From Niastella sp. (GTDB taxonomy: Bacteria > Bacteroidota > Bacteroidia > Chitinophagales > Chitinophagaceae): DNA of 64,000 bases. This document shows positions 37,879 to 47,400 of the stretch, one piece after another. The stretch spans positions 124,001-188,000 of the forward strand of contig JADJVM010000003.1 of NCBI GenBank assembly GCA_016710595.1, written 5' to 3'. The number at the start of each line of letters is the position of its first letter. Positions within the stretch are counted from its first letter, which is position 1. Under the pieces are notes generated by a model that searched no databases, had not been told where the DNA came from, and saw nothing but the letters and a program-made list of their open reading frames with translations. The position numbers and the translations under genes are program-made.

Positions 37879-38871
37879 ATGAAAGTTGCTGTAGTAGGCG
37901 CTACCGGACTGGTAGGCACTAAAATGATCGAGGTATTGCAAGAAAGGAATTTCCCGGTTACAGAATTAATTCCTGTAGCTTCGGAACGCTCTGTGGGGAA
38001 AAAAATAAAATTTAATGAAAAGGAATATACGGTAGTAAGTATGCAGGAAGCGATAGATAAGAAACCTGCTGTGGCTTTATTTTCTGCCGGCGGCAATACC
38101 TCTTTAGAGTGGGCGCCCCGTTTTGCAGAAGCGGGCATTACCGTTATTGACAATAGCAGCGCCTGGAGAATGGATACGGATAAAAAACTTATTGTACCGG
38201 AGGTGAATGCAAATGTTATATCAGCATCAGATAAAATAATTGCAAACCCAAATTGCAGCACCATACAAATGGTATTAATTTTAAACCCTTTGCATGCAAA
38301 GTATAAAATAAAAAGAGTGGTTGTAAGTACTTATCAAAGTGTAACGGGTACCGGGGTAAAAGCAGTGGATCAACTCATGAATGAACGGAAACAAATAGAG
38401 GGGCCAATGGCATATAAATACCCGATTGATTTAAATGCGATTCCACAAATTGACGTCTTCCTGGAAAATGGATACAGCAAAGAAGAAATGAAAATGGCCA
38501 ACGAAACGGCAAAGATCCTGAACGATAAAAATATTGGCGTAACTGCCACCTGTGTACGCATCCCCACCTTGGGCGGGCATAGTGAAAGTGTAAATATCGA
38601 ATTTGAAAATGACTATAAAATAGAGGATGTTAAAAATATTTTATCTGCTACCCCCGGCGTGGTATTGCAGGATGATATTCATAATTTTGTTTACCCCATG
38701 CCATTAACGGCACATGAAAAAGATGATACTTTTGTAGGCAGGATAAGAAGAGACGAGACACAACCCAATACTTTAAATTGCTGGATAGTAAGCGATAATT
38801 TACGAAAAGGTGCCGCAACCAATGCCATACAAATTGCAGAATATTTATATGCTCATGCATTGATCGGGTGA
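37879..38871 (+). CDS. asd: Aspartate-semialdehyde dehydrogenase
   Basis: Reduces aspartyl phosphate to aspartate semialdehyde for lysine, diaminopimelate, threonine and methionine synthesis. 330 aa: VVGATGLVGTKM Rossmann motif, SAGGNTSLEWAP, the active-site Cys in NPNCSTIQM, and the RIPTLGGHSESVNIEF substrate block. A 197-aa gene starts 18 bp downstream. Confidence 0.96.
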   Translation: MKVAVVGATGLVGTKMIEVLQERNFPVTELIPVASERSVGKKIKFNEKEYTVVSMQEAIDKKPAVALFSAGGNTSLEWAPRFAEAGITVIDNSSAWRMDTDKKLIVPEVNANVISASDKIIANPNCSTIQMVLILNPLHAKYKIKRVVVSTYQSVTGTGVKAVDQLMNERKQIEGPMAYKYPIDLNAIPQIDVFLENGYSKEEMKMANETAKILNDKNIGVTATCVRIPTLGGHSESVNIEFENDYKIEDVKNILSATPGVVLQDDIHNFVYPMPLTAHEKDDTFVGRIRRDETQPNTLNCWIVSDNLRKGAATNAIQIAEYLYAHALIG

Positions 38872-38889
38872 TTAAAATAAAAAGATTAG

Positions 38890-39483
38890 ATGAAGCTTGT
38901 GTTATTTTTAATGCTGAATATTTTCATTACACCACTGTATTGCCAGCAAAAATTGGTTGTGCATTTTTTGTATGGATCTGTACCGGCAAAGGGATACGAA
39001 AAAACAGAAAAGAAACTTTTTGGCGGCCTTAAGGGTGGACATGTAAGCATTCAATTAGGCGATAGCATCATTGGTTTTCAACCTAAAGGTCGCTGCCATA
39101 TTATTGCGAATAATGAAGACCCCAATGGATATTTTAAAGTAGAAAATCTTTTACATTGGTCAAATGATACAGTAGGCAAAAAATATACATCTGTGGAGAT
39201 ACCCGTAAGTTCCATCGAATATAAAGAGGTTTCAAATTTACTGAATGGATACCTGCAACAAGCGCCTTATGATTATGCGGTTTTTGGTATGCGATGTGCC
39301 GCTGCCACTTATGATGCGCTCGAAGATATTGGTATCGTAAAGCCGCTTAAACAAACTGGAAAATGGCTTACCTATTTTTATCCGCAACTGTTCAGGCGCC
39401 ATCTTTTAAAAATTGCCAGTGAAAATAATTATACTGTGCTACGAAAAAAAGGAACAGTTTCCCGAAAATGGGAAATGGAATAG
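38890..39483 (+). CDS. Secreted or periplasmic protein, possible cysteine hydrolase fold
   Basis: 197 aa with a signal-like start (MKLVLFLMLNIFITPLYCQ). A GGHVSIQLGDSIIGFQP segment contains a His and a later GMRCAAATYDALEDIG segment contains a Cys, an arrangement like permuted papain-like hydrolases (His before Cys). No family is firmly recognised. It is directly downstream of asd, but a metabolic link is not evident. Confidence 0.65.
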   Translation: MKLVLFLMLNIFITPLYCQQKLVVHFLYGSVPAKGYEKTEKKLFGGLKGGHVSIQLGDSIIGFQPKGRCHIIANNEDPNGYFKVENLLHWSNDTVGKKYTSVEIPVSSIEYKEVSNLLNGYLQQAPYDYAVFGMRCAAATYDALEDIGIVKPLKQTGKWLTYFYPQLFRRHLLKIASENNYTVLRKKGTVSRKWEME

Positions 39484-39659
39484 TTTGGTCAATAATTTTC
39501 AATTTAGGTTTGGTATTTGCGAAGACAGTAGATTCATCGGCCCTGCTTTTGAAAATTCTTTTGTTAATGGTTTTTGACTTATGTTGCCAGGCTAAAGCAT
39601 TTACAATAAAGTATGCAGATACTTGGCAGTGTCATTAAGGCCTGTATTTCTCAGTAGAT

Positions 39660-40115
39660 TTAATACCTCAAATTCATCCTGTTTAGGATTTTTTTATTTA
39701 GAACCATTTCTTTAAATGCAGCAACTGCCTGTACTTGATTGAGGTCTATAATATCATTTAAAAAGTCGTCAGCGGCTTTTGCACTTAAGCCAAATGATTG
39801 CAAATATTCTTCCGGAAAGTGTTTGATATTATTAGTTACTATTACATTAGCATTTGTCTTTATTGCTGCCGCCAAAACGTGATGGTCATCTTTATGGGGC
39901 AATTCTAAATTCTTTATTAAGCCTTTGTAACTTTGAACTAAGGCATCCGGGAATGCTAAATTTGCTTTTGATGTTCTTTTGTCTGCGTCTTTTTCCGAAA
40001 CCCCTTTCCTATCATTACTCTTTTCCACTCATCAAATATATTTTTGTTCCATTTGGGGGTATAAAGTTCGTAATTTTGAAAAATTCTGTCAAAATTTAAT
40101 GGCTTTCTAATCATT
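39660..40115 (-). pseudogene. Frameshifted, N-terminally truncated PIN-domain protein
   Basis: The 3' frame (stop at 39660) reads VSEKDADKRTSKANLAFPDALV...DDHHVLAAAIKTNANVIVTNNIKHFP, the C-terminal half of a PIN-domain nuclease. A second frame from the ATG at 40115 reads ELYTPKWNKNIFDEWKRVMIGKG, which fits directly before VSEKD. The join needs a one-base shift near a GGGG run around 40012. The first PIN Asp region is missing, so it is a toxin-like remnant. Confidence 0.7.
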
Positions 40116-40140
40116 CGGCTATTGTACAACGGTAAATCGT

Positions 40141-40503
40141 TTACTCTTTAATTTTTCTCCACGCTACCGTACTGTCTTCATTTAATTTTACGACCAATGT
40201 TTTTTCTGATAATACAAAAAAACCAAGCCGGTGTTGCATAATCCGGTAGAACAAGTATTGGCCATCTTCTCTATTTGCGGGACCAAGCAAGCTGATAAGG
40301 GAATCGTATTTTATTTCTTTCAATTTTACATTATTTATTAAATCGTTCAGCATATCATCCCGGTAAGGATAATCATTGCCGTTATTCTTGATCCATTTTG
40401 ATTTATCAAATTTTTGTTGGGCTTCCATACTTTTATTATCCTTATTATGTTGCATACAAGAATTGAGCAGGAGAAATAAAAGTATTAGAAATTTTATTTT
40501 CAT
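40141..40503 (-). CDS. Small lipoprotein of unknown function
   Basis: 120 aa; the signal peptide ends in the lipobox LNSC (Cys16). The mature part is polar with a conserved-looking DSLISLLGPANREDGQYLFYRI segment reminiscent of outer-membrane small-protein (SmpA/OmlA-like) folds. Function unknown. It lies 43 bp downstream of a small membrane protein on the same strand. Confidence 0.7.
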   Translation of the reverse strand: MKIKFLILLFLLLNSCMQHNKDNKSMEAQQKFDKSKWIKNNGNDYPYRDDMLNDLINNVKLKEIKYDSLISLLGPANREDGQYLFYRIMQHRLGFFVLSEKTLVVKLNEDSTVAWRKIKE

Positions 40504-40546
40504 CGCATTTCAAAAATTAATGAAGTAAAATAAATCGCACCCGAAA

Positions 40547-40867
40547 TTATAAAAAGATCAATAATAAGGAAAGTAAGCTTATTATAATTGAATAAAAATA
40601 AACTGATAGAAATGTATATTTTTCTTTGCTCCAATACAAAAAGGATAAAACAGGCAAACTGAATGATAGCAATATTACCGGAAACCAAAGAATTTCAAAA
40701 ATAGCTCCTGTTACAGCAAAATAATACGGGTTTACTAAATGGAAAATGATACCGAAAACCAAACAAAACGAACTACATAAGAAAATATTTTTTCTTGAGT
40801 ATAATGTATTTTTTGATGAAAATTTATGATCCACTTTAGACTGCTGTAGTTTTTTACCGCCTATCAA
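40547..40867 (-). CDS. Small membrane protein of unknown function
   Basis: 106 aa. After about 25 polar residues it has three hydrophobic segments, roughly residues 28-48, 52-78 and 83-106. A shorter overlapping frame (40500-40688) exists, but this longer one is the better candidate. No family recognised. Confidence 0.5.
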   Translation of the reverse strand: MIGGKKLQQSKVDHKFSSKNTLYSRKNIFLCSSFCLVFGIIFHLVNPYYFAVTGAIFEILWFPVILLSFSLPVLSFLYWSKEKYTFLSVYFYSIIISLLSLLLIFL

Positions 40868-40914
40868 TATATTATTTTATATCCTGCTACCACAATATAA
40901 ATGATTATACCTGG

Positions 40915-40954
40915 CACAAAAAACTCCCGAAATAAATTTATACTTCGGGAGTTT
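40915..40954. terminator. Intrinsic terminator of the OmpA-family gene
   Basis: AAACTCCCGAA (40921-40931) pairs with TTCGGGAGTTT (40944-40954). On the minus strand the stem is followed by a T-run (plus-strand A-run 40918-40923), so it ends the gene at 40980-41840. Confidence 0.8.
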
Positions 40955-40979
40955 ACAATATGTTATTAAAGTAAGATTA

Positions 40980-41840
40980 CTATTTTTTAGATTCCGGCGC
41001 TTTTTCTATTAAATCCATAAACTGGTCAAGTTTTGGCGTAATAATAATTTCTGTACGGCGGTTCCTGGCTTTACCATCAGGTGAATCATTACTAACAACC
41101 GGGTTGTACTCTCCACGGCCCCCGGCAGTTAAACGTTTGGGGTCTATACCATAATTATTTTGAAGCGCCTGCACTACAGAGGATGCCCTGAGTGTACTTA
41201 AATCCCAGTTGTTGCGGATATTGGGTTTAGAAATAGGCACATCATCGGTATTCCCTTCTATCAACACATCATAGTCTTTATAGTCAGTAATTATTTTTGC
41301 AATTTTAGATAAGGTAGTTCCTGCCTTGTCAGAAATTTCGTAACTACCGGATTTGTACAGCATATTATCCGATAAGGAAATATACACGACACCTTTCAGC
41401 ACTTTTACATCTACATCTCTCATTTCTTCACGGCTTAATGAACGGGTAAGGTTGTTGGTTAATACCATGTTCAATGAATCGCTTTTATTTTTAGAGGATA
41501 TCAGTTCCTGGATGTATTTATTAGAGGCATTGATTTCATCAACTAATTTTGAAATATTCACATTGCCCTGTCCTGCAGAAGTAAGGCATTTATCAAGGGC
41601 AGATTGTAGTGCTTTTACATGCTCTTTCTCTGCATTTATTTGCTGTTGCAAAGAGTTCATGGCAATTGTTGCCCTTTCTAAATTATTCTTACAGGTTTCA
41701 CCATCCCTGGCAAGCTCTGTACTCCTGGCCATTAAGCTGTTATAATCTGTTTGTAGTGCATTAAACTTTTTGGTACTTACGCAACTTGTTACTCCTGTTA
41801 GTAAAGCAAGTACAAAAAGAGATCTTGTAAATAACTTCAT
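40980..41840 (-). CDS. OmpA-family peptidoglycan-binding lipoprotein
   Basis: 286 aa; lipoprotein signal with lipobox VTSC (Cys20). A helical, coiled-coil middle (residues about 25-125) is followed by an OmpA domain with LIEGNTDDVPISK...NWDLSTLRASSVVQAL and GRGEYNPV...ARNRRTEIIITPK, the peptidoglycan-binding motif. It anchors the outer membrane to the cell wall. A structured leader lies just upstream. Confidence 0.93.
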   Translation of the reverse strand: MKLFTRSLFVLALLTGVTSCVSTKKFNALQTDYNSLMARSTELARDGETCKNNLERATIAMNSLQQQINAEKEHVKALQSALDKCLTSAGQGNVNISKLVDEINASNKYIQELISSKNKSDSLNMVLTNNLTRSLSREEMRDVDVKVLKGVVYISLSDNMLYKSGSYEISDKAGTTLSKIAKIITDYKDYDVLIEGNTDDVPISKPNIRNNWDLSTLRASSVVQALQNNYGIDPKRLTAGGRGEYNPVVSNDSPDGKARNRRTEIIITPKLDQFMDLIEKAPESKK

Positions 41841-41861
41841 TTTATCGTTTTATTTTTAATT

Positions 41862-41911
41862 AATAATGGTAGCATTCAAGATAAGGATTATCTTATGTAC
41901 CTACCATTATT
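41862..41911 (-). promoter_or_regulatory. Nested stem-loop in the leader of the OmpA-family gene
   Basis: Outer arms AATAATGGTAG (41862-41872) and CTACCATTATT (41901-41911) are perfectly complementary over 11 bp. Inside lies a second perfect 7-bp stem AAGATAA/TTATCTT (41878-41884 and 41888-41894). The structure begins 22 nt before the ATG and would sit in the mRNA 5' end. The function is inference. Confidence 0.6.
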
Positions 41912-42079
41912 AGGCCAGTCTTTATACTTTCTTAACAATTTTTAAAGAAATAAAAAAATAATATAGTAGATAAACTCAGGTATGCAGGGGCATACAAAAA
42001 TTAAGATAAAAATATTCGTACTTTATAATACCTGATGTAATAAATTTATTTTGATATTTAAAAGCGGGTTGCGGTTATA

Positions 42080-43120
42080 TTAATTAATTACCCAACTTTC
42101 TTTCCCTTTTAATAACTTTTGTAAATCTGCTTTTCCTTTTTTAGAAATGGCTTCTTCCAATTGCATCGCCATTACATCTTCGTAACATGCTCGCTGGGTT
42201 TGGTAAAATACACCAAAAGGCCTGGGTAAATGTCCTTGTAAACGGGGGTCATCAAACATGCGGATAAGTACCTGGGCTTTATAAAAATCCTGTTCGTCAT
42301 GAATCCATAAATCATCCAATGTGGCATCTTTTCCTATTTGCACAATTACCGGCTTAAACCCATCTAACTTAATTCCTTTGGGTTCTTCGGCTGTGCCAAA
42401 TAATAGTGGTTTGCCCTGCTCTAAAAATAATGATTCATTTTGCTTTGATGTTTTTTCTGTAAAAACTTCAAATGCACCATCATTAAAAATATTACAGTTT
42501 TGATATATTTCCAGGAATGAAGAGCCTTTATGGTGCTGTGCCCTTAAAAGCATTGCCTGTAAGTGTTTGGGATCCCGGTCCATGGATCTCGCTATAAAAC
42601 TGGCATCGGCACCCATGGCTAAGGCCAAAGGATTAAATGGGTGGTCAATACTCCCCAACGGTGTACTTTTTGTTACTTTATGCTCTTCTGATGTAGGAGA
42701 ATATTGCCCTTTGGTAAGGCCATAAATCTGGTTATTGAACAATAATAAATTTACATTAAAGTTTCGGCGTAATAAATGGATGGTATGGTTACCGCCGATA
42801 CTCAACCCGTCGCCATCGCCGCTTACGATCCAGATATTTAATTCTGGCCTTGACGCTTTTAACCCGCTGGCTATTGCCGTAGCCCGGCCATGGATACTAT
42901 GCATACCATACGTATTCATATAATAAGGAAACCTGCTGCTACAGCCAATACCTGAAATGATCACAATGTTTTCCCGGGGGATTCCCAGGGTGGGCATTAT
43001 TTTCTGTACCTGGGCTAATATGGAATAATCGCCACAACCGGGGCACCACCTTACTTCCTGGTCGGTCGCAAAATCTTTAGGAGTAAGTACGGGAGCCGAT
43101 GATATATCTGTATTAGGCAT
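42080..43120 (-). CDS. 2-oxoacid:ferredoxin oxidoreductase, beta (TPP-binding) subunit
   Basis: 346 aa. Visible: WCPGCGDY with two Cys of the 4Fe-4S site (C26, C29), SGIGCSSRFPYYM, and the TPP-binding GDGDGLSIGGNHTIHLLRRN...NNQIYGLTKGQ. This is the KorB/PorB type that oxidises 2-oxoglutarate or pyruvate with CoA and ferredoxin. The alpha subunit gene normally lies next to it but is not seen here; upstream is an AhpD-like gene. Confidence 0.9.
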   Translation of the reverse strand: MPNTDISSAPVLTPKDFATDQEVRWCPGCGDYSILAQVQKIMPTLGIPRENIVIISGIGCSSRFPYYMNTYGMHSIHGRATAIASGLKASRPELNIWIVSGDGDGLSIGGNHTIHLLRRNFNVNLLLFNNQIYGLTKGQYSPTSEEHKVTKSTPLGSIDHPFNPLALAMGADASFIARSMDRDPKHLQAMLLRAQHHKGSSFLEIYQNCNIFNDGAFEVFTEKTSKQNESLFLEQGKPLLFGTAEEPKGIKLDGFKPVIVQIGKDATLDDLWIHDEQDFYKAQVLIRMFDDPRLQGHLPRPFGVFYQTQRACYEDVMAMQLEEAISKKGKADLQKLLKGKESWVIN

Positions 43121-43175
43121 ATATAAAAATTATATACAAAATTACAGAAAAACAGGATGTTTCTGCATAAACTTC

Positions 43176-43532
43176 CTAATCTGGTAAATGGCTTTCCTGT
43201 AAGGCTTCCCAATATTCGGCAGCCCTTCTGGTGTGAGGAACTACGATGGTACCACCTACAATATTGGCAACTGCAAATACTTCATATACTTCGGCAGTAC
43301 TTAGTTTTTGTTCATACGCTTTGCCCAGGTGGTATTTGATGCAATCATCGCAACGTAGCACCATACTGGCTACCAGGCCGAGCATTTCTTTTGTTTTTAC
43401 ATCTAAAGCCCCGGCAGTATATGTATTGGTATCGAGGTTCCACAATCTTTTAATCACCAGGTTGTCTTTGCTTAAAATAAGATCATTCATGCGGGTACGG
43501 TACTCGTTAAATTCCCGGATACTATTTTGCAT
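43176..43532 (-). CDS. AhpD-like carboxymuconolactone decarboxylase family protein
   Basis: 118 aa from the ATG at 43532 (10 more residues are possible upstream). The redox motif is RCDDCIKYHLG with Cys61, Cys64 and His68, as in AhpD-type alkylhydroperoxidase proteins. It lies 55 bp before the oxidoreductase beta subunit on the same strand; a redox link is possible but unproven. Confidence 0.88.
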   Translation of the reverse strand: MQNSIREFNEYRTRMNDLILSKDNLVIKRLWNLDTNTYTAGALDVKTKEMLGLVASMVLRCDDCIKYHLGKAYEQKLSTAEVYEVFAVANIVGGTIVVPHTRRAAEYWEALQESHLPD

Positions 43533-43586
43533 AATTTTTTTTATTAAAATTACCGCATACAACTCAAAGATGATGTTATCGTGAAA

Positions 43587-44918
43587 CTAATTGATTTGGC
43601 TTAAGGGTAATTCTACCTCTACATGAATGCCCTGGTTTGCGTAAATATGCAGGGTGCCCTTTATTTCGTTCATCCGCTTTTGCATGTTTTTTAAGCCGTT
43701 CCCAAAATGGTTTTCTTCTACAAAGCCATTACCATTATCTATAACCTGCATTTTTAGAAGAGTATTATCCATACAAATTTTTACAAAAACATGGCTTGCA
43801 TTTGCATGTTTTAAAATATTATGAAATGCTTCTTTAGCAATTAAAAAAAGATTTTTACGCTGGATGCCTGATAGTATAATTCCTTCCCGTGGCAAATCAC
43901 AAATTTCACATTCAAATTTTATGGAACTATCTTCAAAATATTGTACGCCATATTGCCGAACATACTCTGAAAAGTTTTCTAACAGGTCATTCTCCACATT
44001 CAGGCTCCATATTATAGTGTTCATCCGTTGGGCAATTTCTTTGATGGTAACAGATATCTTATGTGCAAATTGGGAAGCTTTACTTTCAGGATTGTTACGC
44101 TCATGTTTTGTAAGCAGATCGCTCATTATGCGGATACTGCTTAAGCCGCCCCCTATATCATCATGCAAATCAGTAATAATTCTTTCCCGTTCATGATGGA
44201 TGGCAAGCTGTTGCTGCAAGGCTACCTGGCTAAGCCTTTTTTCATTATCTGCCACTTTGTGTTGTAAAGCAATACTGAATAAAAATATATCGGCTAAAAT
44301 AGTGATCTGAACAGGCAAATAAGAATAATCCATCTGTGCATAAAATTCAGTGCTTTTCGATCTTAGGTAGATATCCAAAAGCAATGTAAATAAACTCCCC
44401 AATACAACCAATGTACTACCCCAAATTACATAAAAGCCATAAGGCACTTTATACCTGAAAAGTAAAAGAACGATTACAATTTGTACCGGAAAAAATAAAA
44501 AGCTCAATATAAAATAAACCATATCATAATCCACACTAAAAATATTACCCAGTAAACACATGATTGCACTGAATAAATAAAAATAAAGCAGGGCAACAAG
44601 GAAGCGGTTGAGCTTAGGCGCTGTTTTATTTAACCTGAGAAAATACATGATAAACAAAGTGTAGAAAATGCTGCTACAAAATTGTAACGGGCGTTTCAGC
44701 ATATCATACCAATAATAAGCATGGGCATCGTTTGGCGTGATGGCAAAGAAAAAATCCGGGAGAGCTGTGAGGTAATATAAGCTTAAGCAAAGCAGGTAAA
44801 TGGAATAAAACAGGTATTCTTTTTTTTGTAATATTAAAAACTGGATTAAAAAGTACAGCATCATAAAAACGCTAATGCCTTCAAAAAAAAGAACCATGTA
44901 TTTATTGAAAACAATCAT
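43587..44918 (-). CDS. Sensor histidine kinase (NarX/DesK type)
   Basis: 443 aa. Seven hydrophobic segments fill residues 8-220, then a HisKA_3 dimerisation helix ERERIITDLHDDIGGGLSSI with His252, and an HATPase domain (KEAFHNILKHANASHV, DNGNGF, FGNGLKNMQKRM). The ligand is unknown. The response regulator at 44957-45601 lies 38 bp upstream on the same strand and is its probable partner. Confidence 0.92.
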   Translation of the reverse strand: MIVFNKYMVLFFEGISVFMMLYFLIQFLILQKKEYLFYSIYLLCLSLYYLTALPDFFFAITPNDAHAYYWYDMLKRPLQFCSSIFYTLFIMYFLRLNKTAPKLNRFLVALLYFYLFSAIMCLLGNIFSVDYDMVYFILSFLFFPVQIVIVLLLFRYKVPYGFYVIWGSTLVVLGSLFTLLLDIYLRSKSTEFYAQMDYSYLPVQITILADIFLFSIALQHKVADNEKRLSQVALQQQLAIHHERERIITDLHDDIGGGLSSIRIMSDLLTKHERNNPESKASQFAHKISVTIKEIAQRMNTIIWSLNVENDLLENFSEYVRQYGVQYFEDSSIKFECEICDLPREGIILSGIQRKNLFLIAKEAFHNILKHANASHVFVKICMDNTLLKMQVIDNGNGFVEENHFGNGLKNMQKRMNEIKGTLHIYANQGIHVEVELPLSQIN

Positions 44919-44956
44919 GTGATAAACTCAACAGGATTATAGTGTAAAATAAAATG

Positions 44957-45601
44957 TTAGCGATTTAAGAAAAGGTTCACCGCTTCTACTCTTGTATTTA
45001 CCTGTAACTTTTTATAAATGTTTTGGACGTGCTTCCTTACCGTTCCGGTACTGATATCTAATGCATCAGCCACTTCTTTTCCTATAAGGCCTTTGGCCAG
45101 GCTTTGTAATACTTCCGTTTCACGGCTGGTAAGCTCTTCCATGATAGGGTTATTATTCTGGGAAGGGCTAAAGCTGGCCACTACCTTACGGGCTATGCTG
45201 CTACTCATTGGGCTGCCCCCCGCAAGCATTTCATCCAGCGCTTCCATTATTTTTTCAGTACCCTCGGTTTTTAATATATAGCCACTGGCGCCTGCTTTTA
45301 AAGAGTTAAAAATCTTTTCATTGTCTTCATAAGCCGTACACATTAAAAATTGTATTTCCGGTATCATCAGTTTTAGTGCGGATACACAGGCAATACCGCT
45401 TTGCCCCGGTAAATTGATATCCATCAATACGGCATCAGGCTGTATTTCCGGAATTTTTTTAAGCGCTTCTTCTGCATTCGCAAAACTTCCTGATAATAAA
45501 TAATGTTCGCTCATTTCTATCATCATACTCATCCCTTCCCGTAAATCGGTTTTATCTTCTACGATACACACTTTTTTATATTCGCTTGCAACCTGACCCA
45601 T
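44957..45601 (-). CDS. LuxR/NarL family response regulator
   Basis: 214 aa. Receiver domain with Asp16 and phosphoacceptor Asp61 (LMDINLPG), linker, then a GerE-type HTH (LTSRETEVLQSLAKGLIGKEVADALDISTGTVRKHVQNIYKKL). Transcribed with the kinase gene just downstream. Its DNA target is unknown. Confidence 0.93.
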   Translation of the reverse strand: MGQVASEYKKVCIVEDKTDLREGMSMMIEMSEHYLLSGSFANAEEALKKIPEIQPDAVLMDINLPGQSGIACVSALKLMIPEIQFLMCTAYEDNEKIFNSLKAGASGYILKTEGTEKIMEALDEMLAGGSPMSSSIARKVVASFSPSQNNNPIMEELTSRETEVLQSLAKGLIGKEVADALDISTGTVRKHVQNIYKKLQVNTRVEAVNLFLNR

Positions 45602-45654
45602 TAGCCTATAAAAGTAAGCTAAACAACTAAAATAAATATACCCATAACTGCGTA

Positions 45655-47400
45655 TTACTTCCCCCTTGCTGCATGTTGTAAAAAATCTTTTACACCAGCA
45701 ACAATTTTATCGGCCATTTTTTGCTGAAATACTTCATCCAACACCAGCATTTCTTCTTCGGGGTTACTGATGAACAGTGTTTCTATCAACGCATTAGGAT
45801 ATTCTGTAGGGCTATTGAGCATAAAATTAAATGACCCAATATTCCCATAATCTTTTAATCCCAACTCAAGCATCCGGCTATGTATAAAAACACTTAATGG
45901 CCTGAATCCGAGATACCGGTAGAATGTACCGGTACCCCCACCCCGTATGGGGTCGGCTGCTGAGTTTAAGTGAACGCTAAGCAACAAATCGGGAACACTA
46001 TCCCGGTAAAATAAAATTCTTTGTTTATTATCAAAAAATTTTTCTGTTGTTCTTGTCATTATTACTTTGGCTCCTTCTTTTTCTAAAGCTTTTTGCAATT
46101 TTAAAGAAACAGAGAGTGCAATCATTTTTTCTGAAGAACCCGTTGGCCCACCGGCACCCGTATTGTTTCCTCCATGACCGGCATCTATTGCAATGGTCAT
46201 ATTTTTTAAAGCAAGCGACTGGGGCTGTTGTTTTATTTTTATGACAAGTGATTTCCCATTATAATAAATATGATGGCCCCAATGCTGTGCATGTTTCAGC
46301 CAAATGGTTACCCTAAAAATATCATCACTAATTTGTTCATAATCCACATTACTTATTTCTTTGGCAGATGGTAATTGCTTTATCCAATTGGTGTTGCCCG
46401 TAGCACCAAAAATATCTACTACCACTCTTGACGGGTCAATAAATTGCATGGATTGATAAGGCAATCTTTCGCTAAGGTTTACCTGCACATAATCATACAC
46501 ACTATCTCCATACACCTGCCAGGCTCCCGTTAAAGACCCTTGTGAGAGTGTGCCTTTTGGAGCGAGCGTTACCAAATCATCTGGTATATATGCAATCCTG
46601 CTTTTTGCTAATTGAATTTTATAATCAGACCCCACTTTCCCCACAATCTTTAATGGAATGAGGCTGTCTATATAACCCATCTTTGCGCCACCCAGCCTGT
46701 CCTGCCCAAGGCCGTAAACTAAATGTGCCAACCTGCCGCTGGTATAGCACACATCTGAACTTAAAGGTGACATTACCGAAAAACTATACCTGGTTTCTTT
46801 ATTGATCTTTTCTCCATTGGGGGCTTCTAATGTTACCGGAAATTTTATGGAAGCGAAATCATCAGTTGGTTTTACAATGTATTCTCCCTGGTAAATGCCT
46901 GGCATACCCTGTGCTTGTGATTCGGGCAATTCATATAAAACAGTGTTGCCATACGTGGTCAATTTAGATTGGGGCAAAGCTTTTACCGTAAAACTAATTT
47001 TATCTCCTGCGCTTAATACTAAATTTCCTGCCGGGAATGTTTGTATGCTTTCTATAGCCGGTACGGTTACCGGGCCTGGGGGTTCGGGCTTTTTATAATT
47101 GAAATTTATATTTCTTACAATTTTTTTACCCGCTGCATTTGTTGCCTGCAAAATAAAATTTGTATCCCCTTCATGCAAATTAAGTTCATAGGCAAAAGCG
47201 CCGGTAGCATATACTTTTGTATTTTCACCATTCACAGTAAGGTTGCATGTTTTACAGGTACTGCCAATTAAAAACTGCCTGGAAGCAGAAACTTTATTAT
47301 TTGTTTTGTTGGGTTCCACCAACTTAATAAAAGGGTTCTCTTGTGATAGTACATCTGAAAATATTAATAATAGTATGCAAAAACTAAAGTAGGGTTTCAT
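45655..47400 (-). CDS. N-acetylmuramoyl-L-alanine amidase
   Basis: 581 aa cell-wall hydrolase with an N-terminal signal peptide. The C-terminal amidase_3 domain (about residues 395-575) has zinc ligands in IDAGHGGNNTG, GSSEK and LLSVHLNSAAD, and catalytic Glu in ALIETLFISNPEEE. The long N-terminal half contains beta-rich segments, probably Ig-like and AMIN-type targeting domains, reflecting an autolysin that acts in the periplasm. Confidence 0.92.
   Translation of the reverse strand: MKPYFSFCILLLIFSDVLSQENPFIKLVEPNKTNNKVSASRQFLIGSTCKTCNLTVNGENTKVYATGAFAYELNLHEGDTNFILQATNAAGKKIVRNINFNYKKPEPPGPVTVPAIESIQTFPAGNLVLSAGDKISFTVKALPQSKLTTYGNTVLYELPESQAQGMPGIYQGEYIVKPTDDFASIKFPVTLEAPNGEKINKETRYSFSVMSPLSSDVCYTSGRLAHLVYGLGQDRLGGAKMGYIDSLIPLKIVGKVGSDYKIQLAKSRIAYIPDDLVTLAPKGTLSQGSLTGAWQVYGDSVYDYVQVNLSERLPYQSMQFIDPSRVVVDIFGATGNTNWIKQLPSAKEISNVDYEQISDDIFRVTIWLKHAQHWGHHIYYNGKSLVIKIKQQPQSLALKNMTIAIDAGHGGNNTGAGGPTGSSEKMIALSVSLKLQKALEKEGAKVIMTRTTEKFFDNKQRILFYRDSVPDLLLSVHLNSAADPIRGGGTGTFYRYLGFRPLSVFIHSRMLELGLKDYGNIGSFNFMLNSPTEYPNALIETLFISNPEEEMLVLDEVFQQKMADKIVAGVKDFLQHAARGK

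Noticed and set aside
40500..40688. 62-aa hydrophobic frame overlapping the membrane protein at 40547
   Set aside because: It overlaps a longer, better supported frame and lacks its own start context; a frameshift between the two cannot be excluded but is not needed.
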